Part shown: positions 7,834 to 17,366 of the stretch, one piece after another
Layout: each line of letters opens with the position of its first letter
Numbering within the stretch: position 1 is the first letter of the stretch
Assembly (NCBI GenBank): GCA_963817025.1
Contig: CAWFML010000005.1
Coordinates: forward strand, 248,001 to 312,000
Direction of reading: 5' to 3'
DNA: 64,000 bases
DNA from: JACMLC01 sp963817025
GTDB lineage: Bacteria > Acidobacteriota > Blastocatellia > Pyrinomonadales > Pyrinomonadaceae
Translations under genes and position numbers: made by a program
Notes under the pieces: generated by a model
Told to the model about the DNA's origin: nothing
Database searches by the model: none
Seen by the model: only the letters and a program-made list of their open reading frames with translations

Positions 7834-7922
7834 ACAGTGATGAGCGACAAGTGACAAGCGACGAGTTAAAAGAAAAAACTTTTCATCGCGCTTCTTGCTT
7901 GTCACCTGTCACTCGTCACCTG
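7834..7922. repeat. long inverted repeat, GTGACAAG family
   Basis: CAGTGATGAGCGACAAGTG in the left arm and CTTGTCACCTGTCACTCGTC in the right arm. It fills the gap between mraZ and rsmH, inside what should be a continuous operon, so it is more likely a processing or attenuation element than a full terminator. Confidence 0.82.
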
Positions 7923-7948
7923 GCACAGTTCTTTGAGATCACGGGGCG

Positions 7949-8932
7949 GTGGTGATGGCTGCGCTCAAGGGGGGCTTGGGCGCGCCCCATCGCCCCGTGC
8001 TGTTACGAGAGTCGCTTGAACTGCTCCAACCGGAGCGGGGCGGACTGTTCGTTGACTGCACGCTGGGGCTTGGCGGACACAGCGAGGCCATTCTCGAAGC
8101 GTCAACGGAGGCGCGCGTCATCGGCATTGACCGCGACCGCGCGGCCCTTGATTGGGCCACAGAGCGTCTGGCCCGTTTTGGCCCACGCTTTCGCGCAGTG
8201 CATGCCAACTACAAAGACATTGCGCGTGTCGTTGCGGAAGCGGGCGAGAGCGTTGTGAGCGGCGTGCTGGCAGACCTCGGCGTCTCTTCGCTTCAGCTTG
8301 ATGCGGCAGAGAGGGGCTTTAGCTTCCGGCATGATGCGCCGCTGGACATGCGTATGGACGCTTCCGGCGATGAAGAGACTGCGGCAGACCTGCTGGCGCA
8401 CCTTCCCGAGGAAGAGATTGCGCGCATCATCTTTGAATATGGCGAGGAGCGGCGTTCGCGTCGCATCGCACGCTGGATTGTCGAGAGACGCGAGCGCGGC
8501 GAGCCGATCACCACGACACGCGAGCTGGCTGAGCTGGTTGCACGCGCAGCCGGAGCAAGGAGAACGGATCGGATTCATCCGGCGACGCGAACCTTTCAGG
8601 CTCTGCGCATCGCCGTTAATCAAGAATTGGAAGAGTTGGGCCGCTTTATCGAAACGGCCATTGATCTTTTACAGGAGGATGCAATCCTCGCCATCATCAG
8701 TTTTCATTCGCTCGAAGACCGCATCGTCAAGCAGACGTTGCGTCGTCTTTCGGGCCGTTGCGAATGCCCGCCGCGCCAGCCCGTCTGTTCCTGCGGGGCG
8801 CGGCCCGCAATCGAGATTCTGACGCGCCGTCCGATTGCGCCTGCCGAAGCTGAGACGAATGAGAACCCGCGTGCACGCAGCGCCAAGCTGCGTGCTGGTC
8901 GCAAGCTTAAAACTTCCGAATCCGAAGTTTAA
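7949..8932 (+). CDS. rsmH: 16S rRNA m4C1402 methyltransferase RsmH (MraW)
   Basis: A 327-residue SAM-dependent methyltransferase that N4-methylates C1402 of 16S rRNA. The family opening HRPVLLRESLELL is followed by the SAM site DCTLGLGGHSEAIL (about residues 36-49). The ADLGVSSLQLD motif and the terminal SFHSLEDRIVKQ block (about residues 250-261) are both present. The start is ambiguous: GTG 7949, GTG 7952 or ATG 7955 differ by two residues only. The length matches the family. Confidence 0.96.
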   Translation: MVMAALKGGLGAPHRPVLLRESLELLQPERGGLFVDCTLGLGGHSEAILEASTEARVIGIDRDRAALDWATERLARFGPRFRAVHANYKDIARVVAEAGESVVSGVLADLGVSSLQLDAAERGFSFRHDAPLDMRMDASGDEETAADLLAHLPEEEIARIIFEYGEERRSRRIARWIVERRERGEPITTTRELAELVARAAGARRTDRIHPATRTFQALRIAVNQELEELGRFIETAIDLLQEDAILAIISFHSLEDRIVKQTLRRLSGRCECPPRQPVCSCGARPAIEILTRRPIAPAEAETNENPRARSAKLRAGRKLKTSESEV

Positions 8933-8960
8933 GATTCTTGAGAGCGTCTTCGATTCCGGG

Positions 8961-9365
8961 ATGCCAGACGATATGAAAAGAGTACCGCTAACCCAACCGA
9001 ACTTCACCATCCACAGAGAGCGCGATGCTCGTGCGCTGTCGCGGCTCGCCTTGCTGCTCTTTTCCGGGTTGCTGCTGGCGGGCGGTTTTATCTTTGCTGC
9101 GGGACAGCATTTTGCTGCCGTCCGCTACGGGTATGAGAACGAGAAATTGCGCCACGAGCGCGAGCGCCTGATAGATGAGCAGCGTCACCTGTTGCTGGCG
9201 CGAGAGGAAGCCTCTGCGCCCGTGCGTTTAGAGAGCGAAGCGCGCAAGCTTGGTTTGCAGCCGGTCGCGCCGACGCAGATTGGCCCGACAGAGGGCCGCG
9301 CGGCAGAGAGCCTGCCGCCGACTGCCCCCGCGCTCGCTGCCCCCTCCGCTTCATTGACTCGTTAG
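8961..9365 (+). CDS. ftsL: FtsL-like cell division protein
   Basis: A 134-residue small bitopic membrane protein: a short cytoplasmic N-terminus, one transmembrane segment (about residues 30-52), then a coiled-coil periplasmic helix (YENEKLRHERERLIDEQRHL) and a Pro/Ala-rich end. This shape and its place between rsmH and ftsI identify it as FtsL, the divisome subunit that helps activate FtsWI; sequence alone is too divergent. ATG 8961 was chosen because the 42 residues upstream in frame overlap the end of rsmH. Confidence 0.8.
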   Translation: MPDDMKRVPLTQPNFTIHRERDARALSRLALLLFSGLLLAGGFIFAAGQHFAAVRYGYENEKLRHERERLIDEQRHLLLAREEASAPVRLESEARKLGLQPVAPTQIGPTEGRAAESLPPTAPALAAPSASLTR

Positions 9366-9520
9366 CGAGTCGATGATTTTGCGCTCTGGTTTTTGCCGCT
9401 TCTCCCTGTGCCGCTGGCGGCAGACAGACATTCTTTTTGACCATTCTCTTTCATGCGCGAAGGGCCGGGCGGCCCGACAAATCACGCGTATGATTCCGGA
9501 GAGGAACGAGCCAACGATTC

Positions 9521-11602
9521 ATGCGCGCACGCCAAACTCCTTCATCCAAACAGCGTCCTGATACCTCACATCGCCGCGCCGTGTTTATCGTCTGCGTGCT
9601 GGCGTTCTGGATGCTCTGTATCGCCGGGCGGCTCGTCTATCTGCAAACAGTTGCGCACGACTGGCTAAAGGAACGCGCACGCGCGCAACACACGGATGCC
9701 ATTGAGATTAATCCGGTACGCGGCCTTGTGCTTGACCGCGAAGGGCGCGAACTGGCGCGCAGCATCGAGACGGATTCTTTCTTCGCCGTTCCTTCTGAAG
9801 TCAAAGATATAGAAGCGACCGCCACCCTGCTCGCTCCGCTGGTCGGGGCTGAGACGAAGGACTTGGCCGCGCGTTTCAAAGAGGCGCAGCAAGCCCGGCG
9901 AAAGTTTATGTGGCTGGCGCGCAGGCTCGATGACGGGCAGTCGAAAAAAATCGTGGAACTCAAGCTCGACGGCGTGCACGTGCTCAAAGAGCCAAAGCGT
10001 TTTTATCCGAACGGCCCGCTGGCGGCGCACGTGCTCGGCTTCGTCGGGATTGACGAAGTGGGCCTCGCAGGCATAGAGCAGTTTCATAACGAGCGGATAC
10101 GCGGCGAAGTCGGCAAAGTCTTCGTCGAGACGGACGCGCATCGCAGGGCTTATGAGAGTTTTGAAACAGAAGCCCGCGCAGGCCAATCCGTCGTGCTGAC
10201 GATAGACCAGATGGTTCAGTTTCGCGCCGAGCAGGCATTGGCCTCTGCGGTCGAGCGCAACCACGCTAAATCAGGCACGGCCATCGTGCTCGACCCGCGC
10301 ACGGGCGAGATACTCGCGCTCGCAAATGCGCCGACCTTTGACCCGAACAATGCCGGCGCAGCAACTCCGCAATCGCGCATTAACGAAGCTCTGCAAAACA
10401 TCTACGAGCCGGGTTCGACATTCAAGATCGTAGCCTTCTCGGCAGCCATCGAAGAAGGTTTAGTCAAGCCGGATGACCACATAGATTGCCAGATGGGCGC
10501 GGTCACAGTTGCCGGACGCGTCGTGCATGACCACCACGCTTTCGGTTCGCTGACGATTGCGGACGCGCTCGCCAAGTCGAGCAACGTGGCGGCCATCAAG
10601 CTCGGCCTGCGCGTTGGCAACGAGCGCATGTACGACTACATGAAGCGTTACGGGTTCGGCACGCGCACGGGCGTGGAACTGCCGGGAGAAACGGTTGGTC
10701 TGCTGCGCCCTGTGGCGCGCTGGCAGCCCTCTTCAATGGGGTCGCTGGCGATGGGACAGGAGATCGGCGTCACTCCCTTGCAGATGGCCTCGGCCTTCGG
10801 CGCGCTGGCTAATAACGGCATGCGTATCAGCCCGCATCTAGTGCGCGAGATGCGCGGGGATGATGGCTCGGTCGTTTATCGCGCCGCGCCTGAGCAAAGA
10901 CGCGTCGTCAGCGCAGAGACTGCCAGAGCTTTGCGCGGGATGCTTGAGAACGTGACTTTGAACGGGACTGCCAAGCAGGCGCAGCTTAACGGCTACACGG
11001 CGGCGGGCAAGACCGGCACGGCGCAGAAGATTGACCCGAAAACAAAGGCTTATTCCACGACCAAACATATAGCTTCTTTTGTCGGCTTTGCTCCGGTGGA
11101 AAATCCTGCGGTCGTCATCGTCGTCGTGATAGACGAACCGGCGGGCGCGTATCATGGCGGCGACGTGGCCGCGCCAGTGTTCCGCGAAATCGCAGAACAG
11201 ATTTTGCCGGGTATGAATATCGCGCCCGACGCGGAGATGAAAGACGGCGGTGCACAGGACTTGATCGCGCAGAAGCTGGCTTCGCCTGAAGACGCAGTGC
11301 GTGCGCGCGAAGAGATGGCGCGAATCAACGAGGAATGCGAAGCCACGCTGCCGCAGGTCGCGCGCGTGGATGCGCCAAAGTCGAATTCGGGCGAGGTCTT
11401 GTATGCGCTGGCGAGCAATCGCGCCGTGCTGATGCCTGACCTGCGCGGGCGCAGTGTGCGTGATGCTGCGCGCATCTGTGCACAACTCGGCTTGCAACTC
11501 GAAGCGCGCGGCGAAGGACGCGCCGTCAAACAGAATCCGGCGGCAGGCGCGGAACTGGACGCAGGGCAAACTGTGCGCGTTGATTTCGGAAGAAGCGAAT
11601 AA
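9521..11602 (+). CDS. ftsI: division-specific transpeptidase FtsI (PBP3) with PASTA domain
   Basis: A 693-residue class B penicillin-binding protein that cross-links septal peptidoglycan. There is one N-terminal transmembrane segment (about residues 18-40), a PBP dimerisation domain, and a transpeptidase domain. The catalytic motifs are present: STFK (about residue 298, the acylated Ser), SSN (about 352) and KTG (about 496). A C-terminal PASTA repeat (about residues 628-690, VLMPDLRGRSVRDAARICAQ) is present, as in Gram-positive and many acidobacterial PBPs. It works with FtsW, encoded downstream. Confidence 0.96.
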   Translation: MRARQTPSSKQRPDTSHRRAVFIVCVLAFWMLCIAGRLVYLQTVAHDWLKERARAQHTDAIEINPVRGLVLDREGRELARSIETDSFFAVPSEVKDIEATATLLAPLVGAETKDLAARFKEAQQARRKFMWLARRLDDGQSKKIVELKLDGVHVLKEPKRFYPNGPLAAHVLGFVGIDEVGLAGIEQFHNERIRGEVGKVFVETDAHRRAYESFETEARAGQSVVLTIDQMVQFRAEQALASAVERNHAKSGTAIVLDPRTGEILALANAPTFDPNNAGAATPQSRINEALQNIYEPGSTFKIVAFSAAIEEGLVKPDDHIDCQMGAVTVAGRVVHDHHAFGSLTIADALAKSSNVAAIKLGLRVGNERMYDYMKRYGFGTRTGVELPGETVGLLRPVARWQPSSMGSLAMGQEIGVTPLQMASAFGALANNGMRISPHLVREMRGDDGSVVYRAAPEQRRVVSAETARALRGMLENVTLNGTAKQAQLNGYTAAGKTGTAQKIDPKTKAYSTTKHIASFVGFAPVENPAVVIVVVIDEPAGAYHGGDVAAPVFREIAEQILPGMNIAPDAEMKDGGAQDLIAQKLASPEDAVRAREEMARINEECEATLPQVARVDAPKSNSGEVLYALASNRAVLMPDLRGRSVRDAARICAQLGLQLEARGEGRAVKQNPAAGAELDAGQTVRVDFGRSE

Positions 11603-11605
11603 GGA

Positions 11606-11709
11606 GGAATGCGGATTTCGGATTAGCCGGCTGTTTAAGCTCGAAGCTGTTTTTAAGAATCGTTCAGTCGTAATTGGTTGTTTAATCCGCAATCCGAAAT
11701 CCGCATTCC
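11606..11709. repeat. long inverted repeat, GCGGAATGCGGATT family
   Basis: GGAATGCGGATTTCGGATTA on the left pairs with TAATCCGCAATCCGAAATCC and what follows on the right. It sits right after ftsI. A second member is at 40430-40515. Confidence 0.88.
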
Positions 11710-11938
11710 GCAATAGAATGATGAAACACACTTGTCCCCAAACTCAGGAAACGCGGCACGGCATCACTGCTTGCCGCAAGCGTTTGCGCCGCAGTCGCGC
11801 GACGAGACACATCTTCGACCGCGACCCGGAGGCGAGAGCACAAACGGCGAACAGAGAATCGCGCCTGCTCGGCGCAGAGATTGACCGCCCCGCGACGCGT
11901 CGCGCAAGATTCCCTGCACAGGAAGAGGCAGACGCAGC
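11710..11938. other. unassigned stretch in the usual murE position
   Basis: About 230 bases between the hairpin and murF. An open frame from ATG 11718 to 11942 (74 residues, very Arg-rich) overlaps the murF start by four bases in a GTGA arrangement. It has no ribosome binding site and no recognisable family. It shows no similarity by eye to MurE. It could be a decayed gene or untranslated leader. Confidence 0.4.
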
Positions 11939-13432
11939 GTGAATTTAAGAACGGCGGCGAGTTTGATGCAGGCAGAGGCTTCCGGCCCCGGCGCGGAGCT
12001 TCTTGATAAAGAGATTGTCGGATTTGCGATTGACTCGCGCGCGGTTCAAAGCGGCGAACTCTTCTTTGCTATGTCGCCGGAAGATTACGCCCGCGCCGGT
12101 TTCAACGGGACGTTTGCAGACGGGCACGATTTTATCCCGCAGGCGCTTGAGAACGGAGCGATGGCAGCCGTCGCACATGCCGGGCGGGTTGATAAAGATG
12201 ATGCTATAGCAGCGTTGCGTGACCGCTTGTTGCTGGTCGAAGACGGCATCGCTGCTCTACAGCTTCTGGCCCACAAAGTTTATGAAGCATGGGCGCGGCC
12301 AGTCGTGGCGATTACGGGAAGCGCGGGCAAGACTACTGCGAAAGAGTTGACGGCGCATCTCTTGAGCGCAAACGGCAAGCGCGTGCTCAAGAGCGAGCGC
12401 AACTACAACAACGGCCTGGGCCACCCGCTCTCTGTTTTGCAGATGGTCAGCGAGGGGCGCACGCCCGAAGAGTTTGATGTCGCAGTCCTTGAGATGGGCA
12501 TGTCATCACCGATGAACGAGATTGCGCGCTTGTGCCGCATCACGCCGCCGGACATCGGCGTTGAGCTTCTGGTCGCGCCGGTGCATCTCGAACATCTGGG
12601 CACGATTGAAAACATCGCGGCGGCTAAAGCAGAGCTGGTCGAAGGACTCAAAGCGGGCGGCACGGCTGTGCTCAATGCGGATGACGCGCATGTGTTGGCG
12701 ATGCGCTCCAAGCACAAAGGCGCGATTCTGACTTTCGGGATTGAAAACGAAGCTGACGTGCGTGCGACGGACATCGAGACGGGCCGCTTCGGTCGCAGCC
12801 GCTTTCGCCTGCACACGCCGCTCGGGCAGGCGTTGGCCGAGTTGCCCTTGCCCGGTCGGCATAACCTGATGAACGCGCTGGCGGCGGCAGCCGTCGCAAA
12901 CTGTTTTGAGATTGATACGGAGCGGATTGCACGCGCTTTGCAAACGGTCGCTGCGCCGGAGATGCGCGGCGAGGTGCTGGATTTCGCAGCCGGGTTCGAG
13001 GTGATAGACGATTCCTATAACTCTAACCCGCGCTCGCTCGTGAGCATGGCGCAGACGTTGAAAGAAGGCGGCGCACATGCCTTGCGGCGCATCGTGGTGG
13101 CGGGCGAGATGCTTGAACTGGGGCCGGATGCGGCGCGACTGCACAATGAAGTCGGAAGCGAGATTGCCGGTTTCGGGATAGAACTTTTATGGGGAGTGCG
13201 CGGGCTGGCTCAGGATTTAATTGCAGGCGCAAGGATGGGCGGGATGAGCGAAGAGGCCACGCGCTTTTTTGAAACTTCAGACGAGGCCGCAGCCGCACTG
13301 CTTGACGAATTACGCGCGGGCGATCTGGTTCTGGTCAAAGGCTCGCGCGGAGTACGCACGGACAAGGTGATTAAACTATTGCGCGAGCGTTTCCCGTTAG
13401 TTGGCGCAGACGAAAGCAAGGATGAAGGATGA
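11939..13432 (+). CDS. murF: UDP-MurNAc-tripeptide:D-Ala-D-Ala ligase MurF
   Basis: A 497-residue Mur ligase that adds D-Ala-D-Ala to the cytoplasmic peptidoglycan precursor. The ATP loop GSAGKTTAKE lies at about residues 126-135. The central domain has the HLEHLGTIENIAAAKAEL block and the C-terminal domain the DDSYNSNPRSL motif, both diagnostic. It starts with GTG. The last residues (ESKDEG) and the stop codon lie in the left arm of an inverted repeat of the GGATGAAGG family. Confidence 0.95.
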   Translation: MNLRTAASLMQAEASGPGAELLDKEIVGFAIDSRAVQSGELFFAMSPEDYARAGFNGTFADGHDFIPQALENGAMAAVAHAGRVDKDDAIAALRDRLLLVEDGIAALQLLAHKVYEAWARPVVAITGSAGKTTAKELTAHLLSANGKRVLKSERNYNNGLGHPLSVLQMVSEGRTPEEFDVAVLEMGMSSPMNEIARLCRITPPDIGVELLVAPVHLEHLGTIENIAAAKAELVEGLKAGGTAVLNADDAHVLAMRSKHKGAILTFGIENEADVRATDIETGRFGRSRFRLHTPLGQALAELPLPGRHNLMNALAAAAVANCFEIDTERIARALQTVAAPEMRGEVLDFAAGFEVIDDSYNSNPRSLVSMAQTLKEGGAHALRRIVVAGEMLELGPDAARLHNEVGSEIAGFGIELLWGVRGLAQDLIAGARMGGMSEEATRFFETSDEAAAALLDELRAGDLVLVKGSRGVRTDKVIKLLRERFPLVGADESKDEG

Positions 13433-13542
13433 AGGCGGAAGGATGAGAAGAGTGCTATTAAAGATGAGCGATTCAAGTTTGATGAGCGATTCAAGTTTAA
13501 AGAGCATGCCTTTCATTCTTCATCCTTCCGCCTTCATCCTTT
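13419..13542. repeat. long inverted repeat, GGATGAAGGCGGAAGG family, over the murF stop
   Basis: The left arm AAGGATGAAGGATGAAGGCG overlaps the murF stop codon. The right arm CTTCATCCTTCCGCCTTCAT ends just before mraY. The loop contains two tandem copies of GATGAGCGATTCAAGTTT. A second member is at 35275-35381. Confidence 0.88.
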
Positions 13543-13548
13543 GACACG

Positions 13549-14685
13549 ATGATCTATTACATCTTTTACGAATTGCTCTACAACCGTCTGGCGGGTGGGG
13601 AGTCGTATCTCGTCAAGGCGCTCAACGTCTTTCAGTATGTCACGTTCCGCACGGCGTATGCGTCGGTCACTGCGCTGCTGATCTCTCTGGTCTTCGGCGG
13701 CAAAGTGATACAGGCTTTGAAGAACTGGAACGTAGGGCAGCAGATACGCGAGGAAGGCCCGCAGGCGCACATGGCTAAGCGCGGGACGCCGACGATGGGC
13801 GGCGTGCTGGTCATCGCTTCGGTCGTCATCTCGACTCTCCTGTGGGCCAAACTGTCGAGCGTCTATGTCTGGATAGTCATAATCACAACGATTCTTTTCG
13901 GAGCCATCGGCTTTTTCGACGACTACGCGAAGATGGCAAAGCAGCGCAGCCTCGGTTTGACGGGCAGGCAAAAACTGATCTTTCAACTATTGATAGCCGT
14001 CGGCGTCTGGGCCGTGCTCTATATTTCGACCAGCTATCTCAATACGAAATATTCCTGGAACTTAAACATTCCATTTTTCAAAGCGACTGCGGTTCCCAAT
14101 GGCGTCAGCCATCTGGGGCCGTGGCTTTATCTGCCGGTCATCATCATCGTGCTGCTCGGCTCATCGAACGCCGTCAACCTGACGGACGGGCTGGACGGCC
14201 TCGCCATCAGCGTGACGTTCATAGCGATGGCAGCATTGACGGCCTTCACCTATCTGATTAGCGATGCGCGGTGGGCCGGATACCTTGATTTGACGCACAG
14301 GCCGGAGGCGGCGGAACTGACTGTCTTCTGCGGCGCGATGGCTGGCGCGAGCCTCGGCTTTCTGTGGTACAACGCGCCGCCCGCAGAAGTTTTTATGGGC
14401 GATGTCGGCAGCCTCGCCATCGGCGGAGCCATAGGGACTATCGGCGTTTTGACCAAGCTGGAATTTATGCTCTTGATGGTCGGCGGCGTCTTCGTGATAG
14501 AGGCTCTGTCAGTCATGATTCAGGTCACGTCCTTTAAGATGACTGGCCGCCGCGTCTTCAAGATGTCGCCCCTGCATCATCACTTCGAGTTGCAGGGCTG
14601 GCGCGAATCGAAAGTCGTGTTTCGCTTTTTGATTCTGGCGATTTTGTTTGCGTTGCTGAGTTTGTCAACTTTGAAATTACGTTGA
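13549..14685 (+). CDS. mraY: phospho-N-acetylmuramoyl-pentapeptide transferase MraY
   Basis: A 378-residue polytopic membrane enzyme (about ten transmembrane segments) that joins UDP-MurNAc-pentapeptide to undecaprenyl phosphate, forming lipid I. Catalytic and signature motifs: GFFDDYAKMAKQRS with the Asp pair (about residues 122-125), NLTDGLDGLA (about 208-217), and the C-terminal HHHFELQGW. The start codon lies six bases after the right arm of an inverted repeat, and no Shine-Dalgarno sequence is visible. Confidence 0.97.
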   Translation: MIYYIFYELLYNRLAGGESYLVKALNVFQYVTFRTAYASVTALLISLVFGGKVIQALKNWNVGQQIREEGPQAHMAKRGTPTMGGVLVIASVVISTLLWAKLSSVYVWIVIITTILFGAIGFFDDYAKMAKQRSLGLTGRQKLIFQLLIAVGVWAVLYISTSYLNTKYSWNLNIPFFKATAVPNGVSHLGPWLYLPVIIIVLLGSSNAVNLTDGLDGLAISVTFIAMAALTAFTYLISDARWAGYLDLTHRPEAAELTVFCGAMAGASLGFLWYNAPPAEVFMGDVGSLAIGGAIGTIGVLTKLEFMLLMVGGVFVIEALSVMIQVTSFKMTGRRVFKMSPLHHHFELQGWRESKVVFRFLILAILFALLSLSTLKLR

Positions 14686-14709
14686 CGCATTGATTGTAGA
14701 GAAAAGAAG

Positions 14710-16143
14710 TTGGAACTAAGCGGCAAGAAAGTCTTAGTGATGGGAGCGGCGCGGAGCGGAATCGCATGCGCGCATTTTCTGGCCGCGCGTGGAGCGGTCG
14801 TGGCTTTGAATGACCGCAAAGCGATTGAGGAATGGCCGGAAGAGGCGCGTGCCCTGAAAGAGTCGGGCGTGGGCCTGATGGCTGGCGAGGTGCCGATGTG
14901 GCTTTTGGACCAGATAGAGCTGGTCGTGATGAGTCCGGGCGTGCCGACAAAAATTATTCCGGCGCGTTATGCAGACCGGGCGGGAGCAGAAGTCATAGGA
15001 GAAATCGAATTGGCTTCAAGATTTATGCGCGGAAGAATCGTCGCCATCACAGGGACGAACGGCAAGACGACGACGACGAGTTTGATCGGCGAGCTGCTGA
15101 AAGATGCAGGGCTGCCCGTTCAGGTCGGCGGCAACATCGGGACGCCGCTCATCTCTCTGGTCGAGACTTCGCGTGATGACGGATGGACGGTCGCGGAACT
15201 CTCAAGCTTTCAGCTTGAGACGATTGTGGATTTTCATCCGTCTGTCGCGCTCGTCCTTAACGTGACGCCGAATCACATGGATCGTTACGAGCACGTCAAC
15301 GACTATGCTGCGGCGAAGCATCGCATCTTTCGCAACCAGACGCCTGAGGACGTGGCGATTCTCAATGCGGACGACGAGATAGTTTCATCATGGGCCAGAG
15401 GTTTAAGGGCGCATGTCGTGATGTTCAGCGTGCGGCGCGAGTTGGAAGAAGGTCTGTTTTTGAGAGGCGGGCGCGAGCTTGTTTCGCGCACGGAGCATGG
15501 CGAGCGTGTTCTGATGACGCGCGAAGAGATGCAGCTTCGCGGGCTGCATAATGTGGAGAATGTGCTGGCCGCGCTCGGCGCAGGGTTGGCCTGCGGCGCG
15601 TCGCCGGATTCGATGCGCGCGACCATTAAGCGATTCCAGCCCGTAGAGCATCGCATGGAGCGCGTCGCAGAGATTGACGGCGTGACCTTCTATAACGATT
15701 CAAAGGCGACCAGCGTGGATGCGACCCTCAAGGCTCTTGAAGCGTTAGCCGGTGATGAAGGAAAAGTGATTTTAATTCTCGGCGGGCGCGGCAAGCTTGC
15801 GCCGTATTCCCCGCTCGCGCCGCTCGTGCAAGCGAAAGCGCGCAGGCTGATTTTAATCGGTGAAGATGCGGATAAGATCGAGGAAGAATTGAAAGAGAGC
15901 GCGCCATGCGAGCGTGCGGTTGATATGAGCGATGCTGTCGAGAAAGCTTTTCATGCGGCGGAAGCGGGCGATGCAGTCCTGCTTGCTCCGGCCTGCGCGA
16001 GCTTCGATATGTTCCAGAGCTTCGAGCATCGCGGCGAAGTCTTTAAAGATGCTGTGAAGAGATTAGAGGGAACAGGGGGCAGAGGACAGGGAACAGGAGA
16101 AAAGGCCGTCCCCCGACCTCTATCCCCCGTTCCTCAAATTTAA
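14710..16143 (+). CDS. murD: UDP-MurNAc-L-alanine:D-glutamate ligase MurD
   Basis: A 477-residue Mur ligase. An N-terminal Rossmann-like domain (KVLVMGAARSGIACAHFLA) is followed by the ATP loop GTNGKTTTTSL (about residues 115-125), the central NVTPNHMDRYE block and the C-terminal FYNDSKATSVDA motif. The start is TTG, preceded by GAAAAGAAG. Residues from about 453 to the end are Gly/Pro-rich and are encoded by an inverted repeat, so the natural C-terminus has been extended by about 25 residues of repeat-derived sequence. Confidence 0.95.
   Translation: MELSGKKVLVMGAARSGIACAHFLAARGAVVALNDRKAIEEWPEEARALKESGVGLMAGEVPMWLLDQIELVVMSPGVPTKIIPARYADRAGAEVIGEIELASRFMRGRIVAITGTNGKTTTTSLIGELLKDAGLPVQVGGNIGTPLISLVETSRDDGWTVAELSSFQLETIVDFHPSVALVLNVTPNHMDRYEHVNDYAAAKHRIFRNQTPEDVAILNADDEIVSSWARGLRAHVVMFSVRRELEEGLFLRGGRELVSRTEHGERVLMTREEMQLRGLHNVENVLAALGAGLACGASPDSMRATIKRFQPVEHRMERVAEIDGVTFYNDSKATSVDATLKALEALAGDEGKVILILGGRGKLAPYSPLAPLVQAKARRLILIGEDADKIEEELKESAPCERAVDMSDAVEKAFHAAEAGDAVLLAPACASFDMFQSFEHRGEVFKDAVKRLEGTGGRGQGTGEKAVPRPLSPVPQI
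16066..16135. repeat. long inverted repeat, GGAACAGGGGGCAGAGG family, inside murD 3' end
   Basis: GAGGGAACAGGGGGCAGAGG on the left pairs with GACCTCTATCCCCCGTTCCTC on the right. The whole element is read in frame as the C-terminal tail of MurD, ending 9 bases before ftsW. Confidence 0.8.
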
Positions 16144-16144
16144 T

Positions 16145-17287
16145 ATGGCTAGAAAGCTACAGGCTGATAAATGGTTGTTTGCGGCGACGGCGGGGCTGGC
16201 CCTGTTCGGCGTCGTGATGGTCTTCAGCGCGTCAGCCGTGACGGCCATGCAGGAGAACGGCAGTCCGTATCATTACGTCGTCAAGCAGGGAATGTGGATG
16301 GCTCTCGGATTCGCGGCGATGCTCGTCACGATGCAGTTCGATTACCAGCTCTTGCGCAACCGTAAAATAGTGTACGGCTTGTTAGGGCTGACGGTCGTCA
16401 TGCTGCTGGCGGTCTTTGCTTTTCCGCGCATCAACGGCGCGCATCGCTGGATCAAGTTTGCAGGGTTTTCCATGCAGCCGTCCGAAGCGGCCAAGCTCGC
16501 GCTGGCAATCTTTCTGGCCTACTTTCTGGAAAAACACGCGGGCGAAGAAGGAGCTTTCTGGAAAACCTTTGTGCCGTGCATGGCCGTGACCGGACTGCTC
16601 GCGTTGCTCGTCGTGGCAGAGCCTGACTTAGGCACGGCTCTGATGCTCGCAGTCATCTGCGTCGTGATGTGCTTTACGGCTGGAGCAAGATTGCTCCATC
16701 TAGGCATGGCTGCGGCCCCTGCGTTCTTTGGCATCTCCGTGTTGTTGATCTTCGTGCCGTGGCGTTTGCAGCGCATGATTACTTTTTTAGACCCGTGGGC
16801 AGACCCGCAGGACAGAGGCTTTCAGGTCGTGCAGTCTTTGATCGCGGTCGGCTCAGGCGGTCTTAATGGAATGGGTTTCGCGCAGGGCAAGCAGAAGATG
16901 TTCTATCTGCCGTTCGCGCATTCCGATTTTATCTTTGCCGTGGTGAGCGAAGAGTTGGGGTTGATTGGCGCGCTCGTGGTGGTTCTGGTCTTCGGACTTT
17001 TTCTGTGGCGCGGCGTGCGCGCGGCTCTGCTTGCACCGGATAGGTTCGGAATGCTGCTCGGCCTCGGCATCGTGTCGGCGATTGTGGTGCAGGCGCTCTT
17101 TAACATCAGCGTCGTGCTCTCGATGGTTCCCACGAAAGGGATTCCGCTGCCGTTCATCTCCTATGGCGGCTCAAGCCTGTTGCCGACGCTCGTGTCAGTG
17201 GGCATCCTGCTGAACATCTCGCAGCATGCTATGGGGAGGGGGACGGGTTATGAAACCGCAGAGATGCAGAGACGCAGAGAAAGGTAA
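16145..17287 (+). CDS. ftsW: peptidoglycan glycosyltransferase FtsW
   Basis: A 380-residue SEDS-family membrane protein with about ten transmembrane segments that polymerises lipid II at the septum together with FtsI. Recognisable segments are NGAHRWIKFAGFSMQPSEAAK (about residues 98-118), AEPDLGTALM, and the C-terminal GIPLPFISYGGSSLLPTLVS. It starts one base after the murD stop. The terminal basic stretch (EMQRRRER) runs into the next inverted repeat. Confidence 0.96.
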   Translation: MARKLQADKWLFAATAGLALFGVVMVFSASAVTAMQENGSPYHYVVKQGMWMALGFAAMLVTMQFDYQLLRNRKIVYGLLGLTVVMLLAVFAFPRINGAHRWIKFAGFSMQPSEAAKLALAIFLAYFLEKHAGEEGAFWKTFVPCMAVTGLLALLVVAEPDLGTALMLAVICVVMCFTAGARLLHLGMAAAPAFFGISVLLIFVPWRLQRMITFLDPWADPQDRGFQVVQSLIAVGSGGLNGMGFAQGKQKMFYLPFAHSDFIFAVVSEELGLIGALVVVLVFGLFLWRGVRAALLAPDRFGMLLGLGIVSAIVVQALFNISVVLSMVPTKGIPLPFISYGGSSLLPTLVSVGILLNISQHAMGRGTGYETAEMQRRRER

Positions 17288-17357
17288 AAGTAAAAAGGTA
17301 AAAGGCAAAAGTAAGAACGACCTCTTTACTTTTACCTTTTTACTTTTACCTTTTTAC
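17281..17357. repeat. long inverted repeat, AAAAGGTAAAAGGC family
   Basis: Left arm AAGGTAAAAGTAAAAAGGTA, right arm TTTACCTTTTTACTTTTACC. It spans ftsW-murG. The right arm ends 9 bases before the murG start. This is the most common of the hairpin vocabularies in the window. Confidence 0.9.
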
Positions 17358-17366
17358 TTATCGTAG

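Noticed and set aside
9366..9520. Small gene between ftsL and ftsI
   Set aside because: The only open frame lacks a ribosome binding site and overlaps the ftsI start in another frame.
10838..11731. A 297-residue minus-strand frame over ftsI
   Set aside because: Shadow of ftsI, no family features.
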